DNA of 20,500 nt from positions 1 through 20,500 of the forward strand of contig JAEZHS010000481.1 of assembly GCA_023436825.1 (NCBI GenBank). The letters run 5' to 3'. A program made the position numbers and the translations under genes. This DNA is from Pseudomonadota bacterium (lineage in GTDB: Bacteria > Pseudomonadota > Alphaproteobacteria > Reyranellales > Reyranellaceae). Positions 1 to 7,426 of this stretch are shown here, piece after piece; the stretch's first letter is position 1; each line of letters starts with the position of its first letter. The notes below the pieces were generated by a model that had not been told where the DNA came from, did not search any database, and saw only the letters and a list, made by a program, of their open reading frames with translations.

Positions 1-46
1 TCATGAGGCGCGCGAGACGCGCGCGGTCCGGAAGATCCATGAGGCG
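1..46. repeat. Structured short dispersed repeat, copy 1 (cut by window edge)
   Basis: Positions 1-42 align with 4499-4539 at 38 of 42 columns (three substitutions and one single-base gap). The core is a hairpin with arms at 8-14 and 18-24, 7 bp, and a 3-nt AGA loop. A second short dyad, GGTC paired with GATCC through a one-base bulge, follows at 25-38. The 9-mer CATGAGGCG occurs at 2-10 and again at 38-46, so a second, degenerate unit may begin there. The left part of the element lies outside the window. It is non-coding as far as I can see and resembles REP-like intergenic elements. Positions 47-88 hold nothing else I can recognise. Confidence 0.7.
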
Positions 47-88
47 AGCCTGGAGGTCCGCGCTCCGGATCGCCTACACTCACCAGTC

Positions 89-337
89 GTGCTGATCATT
101 ACCTCTTCGATCTTCGGCCTGATAGGCGCCTGCCTGGGATGGTGGAAGGACACGCGCATTCTCTACCGACGCCCGGGCTCGAAATGGTCGACCGACATCA
201 TCCCCAAGGAACGCATCCGGTCGTCGATCCTGGCTCGCCGCCGCCGCAAGCGCTTGATGACCACGGCCGAATTCGGCGTCTATGGCGCGATGTTCGGCGC
301 CGTCCTGTTCTGGACCCTGCAGCGCTTCGCGAAGTGA
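89..337 (+). CDS. Small two-helix membrane protein of unknown function
   Basis: An 82-residue protein starting at GTG. I do not recognise a family. Two hydrophobic stretches are visible, residues about 2-19 (glycine-containing, ending in a WW pair) and about 61-80, separated by a strongly basic segment with an RRRRKR run near residues 50-55. This pattern fits a small inner-membrane hairpin protein with a cytoplasmic basic loop. It ends 21 nt before the stop codon of the convergent helicase gene. No strong Shine-Dalgarno sequence is visible before the GTG. A second ORF in another frame over the same bases is arginine- and proline-rich and looks like a GC-driven shadow, so this frame is preferred. 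That it is a real gene is an inference from the membrane-like composition and its fit in the gap. Confidence 0.55.
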   Translation: MLIITSSIFGLIGACLGWWKDTRILYRRPGSKWSTDIIPKERIRSSILARRRRKRLMTTAEFGVYGAMFGAVLFWTLQRFAK

Positions 338-358
338 ACGGCCGCCGCCTGTCCGCGC

Positions 359-3136
359 TCACGTCGGCTCGAGGAACACCTTCACCGCGGCGACCGCCTC
401 GGCGAGGCCGACGCGATCGACGGGGACGCCGGTCGGGAAGGCGCCCAGCAGGCGGCTCGGAAGCCGGGAATCCAGCATGACGAACACGCCGCGATCGTCG
501 GCGCGGCGGATCAGCCGGCCGTAGGCCTGCTTGAGGCGCAACCGCGCCAGCATGTCGTCGTAGGCGTTGGCGCCCGCGCCGGCCTCTTTCCAGGACGCCT
601 TGCGGGCGCGGTGCAGGATGTCGGGTCGCGGCCACGGCACGCGGTCGAACACGATCAGGCGCAGCGAGCGGCCCGGCACGTCGACGCCGTCGCGCACCGC
701 GTCGGTGCCGAGAAGGCAGGAATGCTCCTCGGCGCGGAAGATGTCGACCAGCGTCGCAGCATCCATGCCGCCGACATGCTGGGCATAGAGCGGCAGGCCC
801 GCTTCCTCGAGCGTCGGCGTAATGCGCTGGTGAACGGCGCGCAGGCGGCCGATGGCGGTGAACAGGCCGAGCGCGCCGCCGCCCGACGCCAGGAACAGTT
901 CGCGATAGGCCGCGGCCACCTGGTCGGCGTCGTCGCGCTTGACGTCGCGCACGATCAGAACGCGGGTCGCCCGGGCATAGTCGAACGGCGAGGCCATGGC
1001 GGCGCGGATCGCCGGCGCCTGCAGATGGCGCGTGCCGGTGCGCGCCTCGGCCACCGTCCAGTCGGCCAAGGTCTCGGGCTGCTCGTCGTTGGCGGCCGCC
1101 GGCAGGCCGAGCGAATCGCGCAGGGTGGCGGAGGTGATGACGGCGCCGTGCGACGGCACGATCACCGAGTTCACGAACGGCTCGGTGGGATCGAGATAAT
1201 GCCGGTACATGCCGACATCGATCTCGCGGTTCTGGCTGCGCTCGATGGCGAACCAATCGACGAAGGCCGAATCGGGCTCGTTGTGCAGGCCGCGCAGCAT
1301 GGCGCGCCATGCTTCCAGCGTCAGCTCGCAGCGGTTGGCGAGCGAGCGGGCGACGCCTTCGATGCGTCCGCGCTGGCCCGAATCGAGCTTGTCGGCCTCG
1401 GTCTCGAGCTTGGTGCGCAGCGCCTGACGCAGCCGACGCACTGGCGCCAGCATCTGCTCCAGCGCCTCGCCCAGCCGGTCCGCCGCCTCGAGCAGGCCGG
1501 GATTGAGCGGGCGCACGTCGCATTCCTGGCCGAAGCCCTGGTCGTCGCCCGACGCCCGAGCGCGCACCTGCTGGCGCACCAGAGCCAAGAACTCCTCGGC
1601 CGGGCCCAGGACGGTGCCGTCGGCCAGCCGGGTCTGCCAGTTGGGCGAGGGCAGTTGCTGGGAGCGGTCGAGCAGGCGGCGCAACGCCCTGTGGGCTTCG
1701 AGGTCGTCGCCCAAAAGGTCGGCGAGGCGTCGCTCGAGGCCGCGCGCGCGGCTGCCGCGGCGGCCCTCGGCGCCTAAAAGCCAGCGCCTGAGATCGGAGG
1801 CTTCGACGCCGCTCAAATGCGCACCGAAGGCTCCGTCGGCGGCGTCGAACAGGTGATGGCCCTCGTCGAACACGTAGCGCAGCGGCCGCGTGGCGTCGTC
1901 CAGGCCGCCCATCGCAGCCTGCACCATGACCAGCGCATGGTTGGCGATCACGATGTCGGCCTGGCGGGCGCGGCGGATGGTGCGCTCGACGAAGCACTTC
2001 CGATAGTGCTCGCACGCCGAGTAGATGCATTCGCCGCGCCGGTCGGCCAGTCGCGAGATGCGGCCGCGGCCCAAAAGGTCGAGCAGCCAGGCCGGCAGGT
2101 CTCCACCCACCATGTCGCCGTCGCGACTGGCGAGGGCCCAGCGCGCCAGCAGGCCGAGGCCGACGGCATTCTCGGGCTGCAGGCCGGTGCGCAGCACGGC
2201 TTCCTGGAAGTTCAGCAGGCAGAGATAGTTCTCACGGCCCTTGCGGATCACCACCTTGCGGCGCTTCTCGGCCGAATCGCGGTGCAGGCGATCGAGCTCG
2301 TTGTCGATCTGGCGCTGCAGGTTGCGGGTGTAGGTGGCGATCCAGACCGGCGCGCCGTTCTTCTCGGCCCACAGGCTCGCCGGCGCGACATAGCCCAGCG
2401 TCTTGCCGACGCCCGTGCCGGCCTCGACCAGCACGACGTTGGGCTGGTCCTCGCGCTCGCGCGGCGCGAAGGCCTGGGAGGCCGCGGAGGCATAGTCGCT
2501 CTGCGTCGGCCGTGCCTCGGCGATGTTGGCGCCCGCCGAGACCATCTGGGCGAGCCTGAGACGGGCCTCGCGCGGCTCGACCGGCTGGCTCGACGGCGGC
2601 GGCGCGGGCGGCGGCTCCTCCCATTGCGGCAGGCTCTTCCAGACATCGAGGCCGGCGCCGGGCCGCGGCTTCTTGCCCGCCGGGTCGATGCCCAGCGCCG
2701 CCAGCACGGCGTCGCCCCACGGCCATTGGCCGCGCGCCATGGCGAGCGCAGTTTCGGTGAGCTCGCGCGAGGCCAGGGCCGCCATGTCCTCGAGCTCGTC
2801 GAGCAGCAGGGTCGCGACCTGCGGCAGGGCTGCGACCTCTTCTTCCGGCGTTGTCGGCACCGCGAGGTCGACCGCTTCGCAGAGGCCGCGCGGGGTCGGC
2901 AGGCAGAATCTCGCCGGCCGCACGAACGCGAAGAGTTCCAGAACGTCGAGCGCCGGCAGGTTGTCGACGCCGAGCCGCGCTGCCACCGCCGGCGCGTGGC
3001 AGACCAGCGGCGCATTGGCGGCGGCGCGCATCGCAGTGTCGGCCGCGCGCAGCCTCTCGATCGTCCCGTCAGGCCCGCGCCACAGCGCGCCTCGGGCGGT
3101 CGCGACCAGAGAAGGGCGGTTGGATAACGACACCAT
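359..3136 (-). CDS. DinG/YoaA-type Fe-S ATP-dependent DNA helicase
   Basis: A 925-residue superfamily 2 helicase of the XPD/DinG group, which unwinds DNA 5' to 3' and is usually linked to repair and R-loop or replication-conflict resolution. Walker A is AGTGVGKT at residues 239-246 and the DEAH-type box is DEGH at 424-427. Four cysteines between them (C306, C370, C375, C381) fit the 4Fe-4S cluster of this family. Near the C-terminus, GTDAVRDGVDVPG and QAYGRLIRR match helicase motifs V and VI. The first 200 residues are an extra N-terminal region without helicase motifs. I chose the ATG at 3136: the open frame runs upstream to 3463, but that extension would lie antisense inside the amine oxidase gene and is low-complexity. 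Only 31 bp separate it from the divergent amine oxidase start. Confidence 0.88.
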   Translation of the reverse strand: MVSLSNRPSLVATARGALWRGPDGTIERLRAADTAMRAAANAPLVCHAPAVAARLGVDNLPALDVLELFAFVRPARFCLPTPRGLCEAVDLAVPTTPEEEVAALPQVATLLLDELEDMAALASRELTETALAMARGQWPWGDAVLAALGIDPAGKKPRPGAGLDVWKSLPQWEEPPPAPPPSSQPVEPREARLRLAQMVSAGANIAEARPTQSDYASAASQAFAPREREDQPNVVLVEAGTGVGKTLGYVAPASLWAEKNGAPVWIATYTRNLQRQIDNELDRLHRDSAEKRRKVVIRKGRENYLCLLNFQEAVLRTGLQPENAVGLGLLARWALASRDGDMVGGDLPAWLLDLLGRGRISRLADRRGECIYSACEHYRKCFVERTIRRARQADIVIANHALVMVQAAMGGLDDATRPLRYVFDEGHHLFDAADGAFGAHLSGVEASDLRRWLLGAEGRRGSRARGLERRLADLLGDDLEAHRALRRLLDRSQQLPSPNWQTRLADGTVLGPAEEFLALVRQQVRARASGDDQGFGQECDVRPLNPGLLEAADRLGEALEQMLAPVRRLRQALRTKLETEADKLDSGQRGRIEGVARSLANRCELTLEAWRAMLRGLHNEPDSAFVDWFAIERSQNREIDVGMYRHYLDPTEPFVNSVIVPSHGAVITSATLRDSLGLPAAANDEQPETLADWTVAEARTGTRHLQAPAIRAAMASPFDYARATRVLIVRDVKRDDADQVAAAYRELFLASGGGALGLFTAIGRLRAVHQRITPTLEEAGLPLYAQHVGGMDAATLVDIFRAEEHSCLLGTDAVRDGVDVPGRSLRLIVFDRVPWPRPDILHRARKASWKEAGAGANAYDDMLARLRLKQAYGRLIRRADDRGVFVMLDSRLPSRLLGAFPTGVPVDRVGLAEAVAAVKVFLEPT

Positions 3137-3167
3137 CAACAGCCGGATAGCATACACTGTCAGGCAA
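3137..3167. promoter_or_regulatory. 31-bp divergent promoter interval, helicase / amine oxidase
   Basis: The two start codons face away from each other with only 31 bp between them, so at least one promoter must reach into a coding sequence, or the two promoters overlap. I see no convincing sigma-70 pair. A TACACT at 3153-3158 could be a -10 element for the rightward gene but has no good -35. A short AGG just before the amine oxidase ATG is the only ribosome-binding hint. Confidence 0.35.
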
Positions 3168-4475
3168 ATGACGCTCAGTCGTCGTCTCCTCCTGTCCACG
3201 TTGATGACAGGAACAGCGCTTCCGGCGCGGGCCGCCGATCCCGACGTGGTCGTTGTCGGGGCGGGTGTCGCGGGCCTTGCCGCGGCCAGAAGCCTGATGG
3301 CTGCCAACAAGGCCGTGCTGGTGGTCGAGGCGCGCGAGCGCATCGGCGGCCGTGCCGTCACCGACAGCACGACCTTCGGCTTCCCCTTCGACCTGGGCGC
3401 CCAATGGATCGAGGCGGGCCGCACGAACCCCGCCATGGCGATCCTGAAGGAGATGAACGCCAAGCCGGTGCCTGACCGCCTGGAACACGCGATTTACGTC
3501 GCCGGTACCGAGGCGCCCCGGGAGGAATACGCACGCTTCGAGAAGATCGCCATCGACGCCTCGCGCAAGCTGGTCGAGGCCCTGAAGAAGGCGCCCGATG
3601 CGCCGGTCAGCCGTGTGCTGGTGGCGCAGGATCCGCTGGAGCGGCTGGCCTATGCCATGGTCGGTCCGCTGGAATCGGGCGTCGAGCTCGGCGAGTTGTC
3701 GGCGCGCGACTTCATGCGCCAGCCCGAGTCGGAGCCGCAATACTCGGTGGCCGAGGGTCTGGGTGCGCTGGTCGCGCGCTGGGGCGCCAAGGTGCCGGTG
3801 AAGCTCGGTACCCGCGTGGTCCGTGTCGATTCGACGGGCCCGCAGGTGCTGGTCGTCACGACCAACGGCCAGCTGAGCGCCAAGGCCGTCATCGTGACGG
3901 TGCCGACCGGCGTGCTGGCGAGCGGCCCGTTCGGCTTCGCCCCGCAGCTCAGCGCGGCCAGGCGCGAGGCCGTCGCCCAGGTGCCGATGGCGCTCTACAA
4001 CAAGATCGCGCTGTCGTTCGGCCGCAAGGTGATCGACGCGCCGGCGGGCCGCAGCGTCACCGGGCTGACCCGCAATGACCAGGCGTTCGACGCCATCGTG
4101 CGGCCTTACAACCGCGACGCCGCCATCGTGTTCGTGGGCGGCGCGCAGGCCCGCCAGCTCGAGGAGGAGGGCACGGGAGCAGCGCTGGGCTTCGCCGTGT
4201 CGGCCCTGGCCGAGATCTACGGCAACGACTTGCGCGGGCTGATGGTGCGCTCGTCGGTCACGCGCTGGGGCAAGGATCCGTTCGCCCGCGGCTCATGGTC
4301 GATGGCCACGCCGGGCAACGCCGACAAGCGGCTGCTGCTGGCCCAGCCGCATCACGACCGTGTGTTCTTCGCCGGCGAAGCGACCGATCCGGCGTGGGCG
4401 ACGCGCGTCGGCGGCGCCTATGCCTCGGGCGTGCGCGCGGCGCGCGAGGCGCTGGCGGTGCTGGGCAAAAAATAG
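3168..4475 (+). CDS. Tat-exported FAD-dependent amine oxidase
   Basis: A 435-residue flavoprotein of the monoamine/polyamine oxidase superfamily (Amino_oxidase, PF01593). These enzymes oxidise amines with FAD and release hydrogen peroxide. The N-terminus SRRLLLS (residues 4-10) followed by a hydrophobic stretch and ARA-A near residue 23 is a twin-arginine signal, so the folded flavoprotein is probably exported to the periplasm. The FAD dinucleotide-binding motif is GAGVAG at 31-36, with the ribose-binding acidic residue E54 and the following RIGGR at 58-62. The C-terminal FFAGEAT and the downstream GGAYASG match the family's second FAD contact. The start at 3168 places the Tat motif at the extreme N-terminus; the same frame stays open back to 2523, but that part is antisense to the helicase. 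The substrate amine is unknown. Confidence 0.85.
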   Translation: MTLSRRLLLSTLMTGTALPARAADPDVVVVGAGVAGLAAARSLMAANKAVLVVEARERIGGRAVTDSTTFGFPFDLGAQWIEAGRTNPAMAILKEMNAKPVPDRLEHAIYVAGTEAPREEYARFEKIAIDASRKLVEALKKAPDAPVSRVLVAQDPLERLAYAMVGPLESGVELGELSARDFMRQPESEPQYSVAEGLGALVARWGAKVPVKLGTRVVRVDSTGPQVLVVTTNGQLSAKAVIVTVPTGVLASGPFGFAPQLSAARREAVAQVPMALYNKIALSFGRKVIDAPAGRSVTGLTRNDQAFDAIVRPYNRDAAIVFVGGAQARQLEEEGTGAALGFAVSALAEIYGNDLRGLMVRSSVTRWGKDPFARGSWSMATPGNADKRLLLAQPHHDRVFFAGEATDPAWATRVGGAYASGVRAAREALAVLGKK

Positions 4476-4481
4476 TTCAGA

Positions 4482-4539
4482 ATCTTGCGCGCTCATGATC
4501 ATGAGGCGCGCAAGATGCGCGCGGTCCGCAAGACCATGA
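4482..4539. repeat. Structured short repeat, copy 2, in convergent intergenic gap (possible terminator)
   Basis: Lies in the 66-bp gap between two convergent stop codons. Positions 4499-4539 match the element at the left window edge. The hairpin arms are 4506-4512 and 4516-4522, 7 bp with an AGA loop, and a second dyad GGTC/GACC spans 4523-4535. Upstream, 4482-4516 forms a larger near-perfect palindrome: 11-nt arms (4482-4492 and 4506-4516) around the self-complementary 12-mer TCATGATCATGA, with one unpaired G at 4505. The two foldings are mutually exclusive because they share 4506-4516. There is no U-tract, so an intrinsic terminator is possible but not classical. A REP/BIME-like dispersed repeat is the better description. 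Confidence 0.7.
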
Positions 4540-4541
4540 CC

Positions 4542-6338
4542 TCATTCAAGGACAATGACCTCGGCGTGAAAGGAAAAGGCCGAAAACTTTTCGCGCACAG
4601 CGTCGACATGTTCCATCGCAATACGCACCCACACCTCGAGTCCGTGCAGGGAGTGTGGCTCGACGCTGATCTCGAAAGCTGTCTCGGCACCGACAACCTG
4701 GCGCACGATCTCCGTCGCGGCACGCCGCGTGATGTCGAGCTTCAAGATCTGCTTGTGCACCTTGCCGATGGCCGTGACGGGCAAGCTGGGCAGGACGATG
4801 ACCTCGCGTGGGATGGCGGCGCGTTCGGTGATGCGCTCGCGCGCGAAGGCGAGCAGGGCCTCGGCATCGAGCTTGGCATCGGGACGAAGCTGCACATAGG
4901 CCACCGGCACCTCTCCGGCATAGGCGTCGGGCTTGCCGACCGCCGCGGCCAGCGCCACCGATTGGTGCGCCGAGAAGGCGTCCTCGATCATGCTGGGATC
5001 GATGCCGTGGCCGCCGCGCTTGATCAGCTCCTTGGCGCGACCGGTCACCCAGACGAAGCCGTCGTCGTCGACGCGGCCGAGATCGCCGGTATCGAGCCAG
5101 CCTTCGGCGAAGAACGGCTGCTGGTCCGGCGCGCGGTCGAGATAGCCGTCGAACACCATCGGTCCGTGCACCGCCAGCACGCCGATCTCGTCGGTTGCGC
5201 AGTCGCCGACGGCCTTGCCCACGGCATCGGTGCGAACCGCTTTCACCGCGCAATAAGGCAGCGCCAGCCCGACCGAGCCTTGACGCAAGCCGCCGTCGCG
5301 CGGACCGCAGGTGACCGCGAGCGTCGCTTCGGTCAGGCCCCACGGTTCGACCACGGGGATGCCCGAGGCTTCGCTGAGCCGCGTGCCGACGCTGCGCGGC
5401 AAGGCGGCGGCGCCGTTGATGAACAGCCGAAGCCGCGGCAGCTCGCCCCTCGCCGGCGGGTTGGCCGCGATCTGCGCCATGATCGTGGGCGGCCCGACCA
5501 CCACGGTGAGGTCGAGGGCCGCCATCGTCTGGCGAAGCGCCGCCACGACGCCGTCGCCGCGATAGCCCAACGGCCCCGCCAGCACGACGCTGCCGCCGGC
5601 GCTCAGGGGGAACAGCGAGCAGGCGAACAGGCCGCCGACATGGAACATCGGCATGGCGCACAGCACGCGATCGCCGTCGGCATAGCCGTAGCCGAACTGC
5701 GAGATGACCGCGCCGGCCGACAGGTTGCGCGCCGTGAGCGGCACGAACTTCGGCAGGCCGGTGGTTCCGCCGGTATGGAACAGCGCCACGCGGTCCGTCA
5801 GGGCACGCCGCGGCAACGCAGCGTCCGACGAGACAGGCAGCGTGTCCGTGTCGACGACAAGGGGCAGTGGTCCGGTGCCGTCCCGTGCGGCTGCCAAGGC
5901 ATCGGCGATCGCCGGCGGTGCATGACGCGGCACCAGCACGATGCTGGCACGGCAGTCGGCCAGCAGCTTCCGGATCTGCGCCGGCTCGAGATAGAGATTG
6001 ATGGGGGCGAGAATGCCAACCGACATCACGCCGAGGCAGGCGGCCAGCGTGCCGGGCCCGTTGGGCAGCAAGGACGCCACGACATCCTGCGGCCCGACAC
6101 CGCGCTCGATCAGCTGCCTTGCAAAGGAGCCCGCAGCGCCGACAAGTCGGCGGCGCGAGAAGGTCGTCTGTCCGCCGTCAGCCTTGCCGGTCGGCAGATA
6201 ACGCAGGACGGGCACGTTTCCGTCGGCATCGGCCAGTTCGGCAAGCATGGCGCCGAGGTCGCGACCGGCCAGGCGCATCTCGAGTGGCGTGCGCGCGAAG
6301 GCGGCGATATCTGTGGCACCGGCGAAGCGTGCGCTCAC
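4542..6338 (-). CDS. AMP-forming acyl-CoA synthetase
   Basis: A 598-residue member of the ANL adenylating superfamily, which activates a carboxylic acid with ATP and transfers it to CoA. The phosphate-binding loop FHTGGTTGLPK is at residues 187-197, GLTEA at 334-338, TGDL at 417-420, the hinge segment TGRAKELIKRGG at 432-443, and the catalytic lysine K526 sits in AIGKVHK. The carboxylate chain length or ring type cannot be read from these motifs. The GTG start at 6338 overlaps the stop of the upstream oxidoreductase by four bases (GTGA), which suggests translational coupling. The open frame continues upstream to 6605, but that is antisense-like shadow over the neighbouring gene. After the usual C-terminal domain there is a tail of about 55 residues ending in VIVLE that is not part of the standard adenylation fold. 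Confidence 0.85.
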   Translation of the reverse strand: MSARFAGATDIAAFARTPLEMRLAGRDLGAMLAELADADGNVPVLRYLPTGKADGGQTTFSRRRLVGAAGSFARQLIERGVGPQDVVASLLPNGPGTLAACLGVMSVGILAPINLYLEPAQIRKLLADCRASIVLVPRHAPPAIADALAAARDGTGPLPLVVDTDTLPVSSDAALPRRALTDRVALFHTGGTTGLPKFVPLTARNLSAGAVISQFGYGYADGDRVLCAMPMFHVGGLFACSLFPLSAGGSVVLAGPLGYRGDGVVAALRQTMAALDLTVVVGPPTIMAQIAANPPARGELPRLRLFINGAAALPRSVGTRLSEASGIPVVEPWGLTEATLAVTCGPRDGGLRQGSVGLALPYCAVKAVRTDAVGKAVGDCATDEIGVLAVHGPMVFDGYLDRAPDQQPFFAEGWLDTGDLGRVDDDGFVWVTGRAKELIKRGGHGIDPSMIEDAFSAHQSVALAAAVGKPDAYAGEVPVAYVQLRPDAKLDAEALLAFARERITERAAIPREVIVLPSLPVTAIGKVHKQILKLDITRRAATEIVRQVVGAETAFEISVEPHSLHGLEVWVRIAMEHVDAVREKFSAFSFHAEVIVLE

Positions 6339-7342
6339 GGCTTGACGATGACCTTGCCGAAGATCTCCCGGCCCTCGAGCGCCCGTACTGCCTCGATGCC
6401 TTCGCTGAGCGGGCAGACGCGGTCGATCGGCGGATCGAGCCGGCCGGCCGCCACCAGGTCGAGACAGGCCTGCTGGTCCTCGGCGCTCCATCCGGTGGAA
6501 CCGACGACGGTCATCTCCGAGGTGAAGAGATAGGGAATGTCGGTGATCGCCTGGTAGCCCGCGGTGCCGCCGCAGCACAGCAATCGCCCGAAGCGCTTTA
6601 CGCAACGCATGGAAGGCGCCCAGCTGTCGCCCGCGGTGAAGTTCACCACGACGTCCACGCCGCCGCCGCGCAACAGCGAACCGGTCTTGTCACGGATGTA
6701 GCGATCAATGCGCGTCGTTGCATAGTTGATCGTGTCGTCGGCGCCGAGCGCCCGCAACCGCGCGCATTTGTCGTCGCTGCCGGCGGCGCCGATGACATGA
6801 CAGCCGGCGAGCTTGGCCAGCAGCACGGTGGCCGTGCCGACGCCGCCCGACGCACCCAGCACCAGCATGGTCTCGCCCGACTTCACCCGGCCGCGCTCAT
6901 GCAGCATGCGATGCGCCGTGCCGTAAGCGCAGGGCAGGGCGGCCGCCTTCTCGTCGGACACCGCATCGGGGATGCGCATGAGCTGGCTGGCGCGCACGGT
7001 GCAGTACTCGGCCATGGCGCCGTTGCGCGTCTCGCCCAGCATCTCGAAGGAGCCGTTGGTCCAGTCGACGTGATGGGCGATCGGCACGACGCGCTCGCCG
7101 ATGCGCCAGCCCTCGACGCCATCGCCGAGCTTGTCGATCACGCCGGCGCAGTCGCCGCCGGTGATGCCCGGCAGTTCGACCGTGATCCCCGGCATGCCGC
7201 GGCGGGCGAAGATGTCGAGCTGGTTCAGCCCGCAAGCCCGGACCTTGACCCGCACCCAGCCCGGCCTGGGCTCCGGCAGCGGCAGGTCGCCGTACTGCAG
7301 GACCGAAAGATCCCCGTGTTCCTTGAAGAAAACCGCCTTCAT
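6335..7342 (-). CDS. Zinc-free MDR oxidoreductase (quinone oxidoreductase-like)
   Basis: A 335-residue medium-chain dehydrogenase/reductase. The N-terminal GroES-like domain has CGLNQLD at 37-43 where zinc alcohol dehydrogenases carry their catalytic metal ligands, and no four-cysteine structural zinc lobe is visible, so it resembles quinone oxidoreductases and enoyl reductases. The Rossmann nucleotide loop is VLGASGGVGTA at 161-171, typical of NADPH-dependent members. It is the first gene of a two-gene leftward operon with the acyl-CoA synthetase, so it may reduce or oxidise the acid or its CoA thioester. The ATG at 7342 follows a GGGGA ribosome-binding sequence seven bases upstream. It is divergent from the ABC transporter operon across an 84-bp gap that contains the palindrome at 7365-7398. 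Confidence 0.85.
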   Translation of the reverse strand: MKAVFFKEHGDLSVLQYGDLPLPEPRPGWVRVKVRACGLNQLDIFARRGMPGITVELPGITGGDCAGVIDKLGDGVEGWRIGERVVPIAHHVDWTNGSFEMLGETRNGAMAEYCTVRASQLMRIPDAVSDEKAAALPCAYGTAHRMLHERGRVKSGETMLVLGASGGVGTATVLLAKLAGCHVIGAAGSDDKCARLRALGADDTINYATTRIDRYIRDKTGSLLRGGGVDVVVNFTAGDSWAPSMRCVKRFGRLLCCGGTAGYQAITDIPYLFTSEMTVVGSTGWSAEDQQACLDLVAAGRLDPPIDRVCPLSEGIEAVRALEGREIFGKVIVKP

Positions 7343-7364
7343 CGGCCAATCCCCGGCTTGCCTC

Positions 7365-7398
7365 TTGCATATTATGCATTCGATTGCACAATATGCAA
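7365..7398. promoter_or_regulatory. 34-bp palindromic operator candidate between divergent operons
   Basis: Perfect 9-bp outer arms, TTGCATATT (7365-7373) and AATATGCAA (7390-7398), extend inward so that 15 of 17 positions of the two half-sites are complementary. The centre falls between 7381 and 7382. The stretch is markedly AT-rich within very GC-rich surroundings. It lies 22 bp from the oxidoreductase start and 28 bp from the binding-protein start, the position expected for one dimeric or tetrameric regulator controlling both directions. The IclR-family gene at the end of the rightward operon is the natural candidate to bind it. That link is an inference from position only; a MarR- or GntR-type protein elsewhere could also bind such a site. 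Confidence 0.7.
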
Positions 7399-7426
7399 TC
7401 AGATGTGGACTGCGCGGGAGGCAGGG

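Noticed and set aside
198..2030. 610-aa open frame on the minus strand overlapping the helicase gene
   Set aside because: It is a different frame of the same strand as the helicase, extremely rich in arginine and alanine, and has no recognisable motif; a high-GC shadow.
1817..3127. 436-aa open frame on the plus strand
   Set aside because: Antisense to the helicase, whose Walker and Fe-S motifs are unambiguous; low-complexity composition.
3137..3463. Upstream extension of the helicase reading frame (109 residues)
   Set aside because: It would lie antisense inside the 5' part of the amine oxidase gene, including its Tat signal and FAD motif, and has no conserved features.
4485..6533. 682-aa plus-strand open frame across the acyl-CoA synthetase
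   Set aside because: Antisense shadow rich in H, R, D and G; the minus strand carries all ANL motifs.
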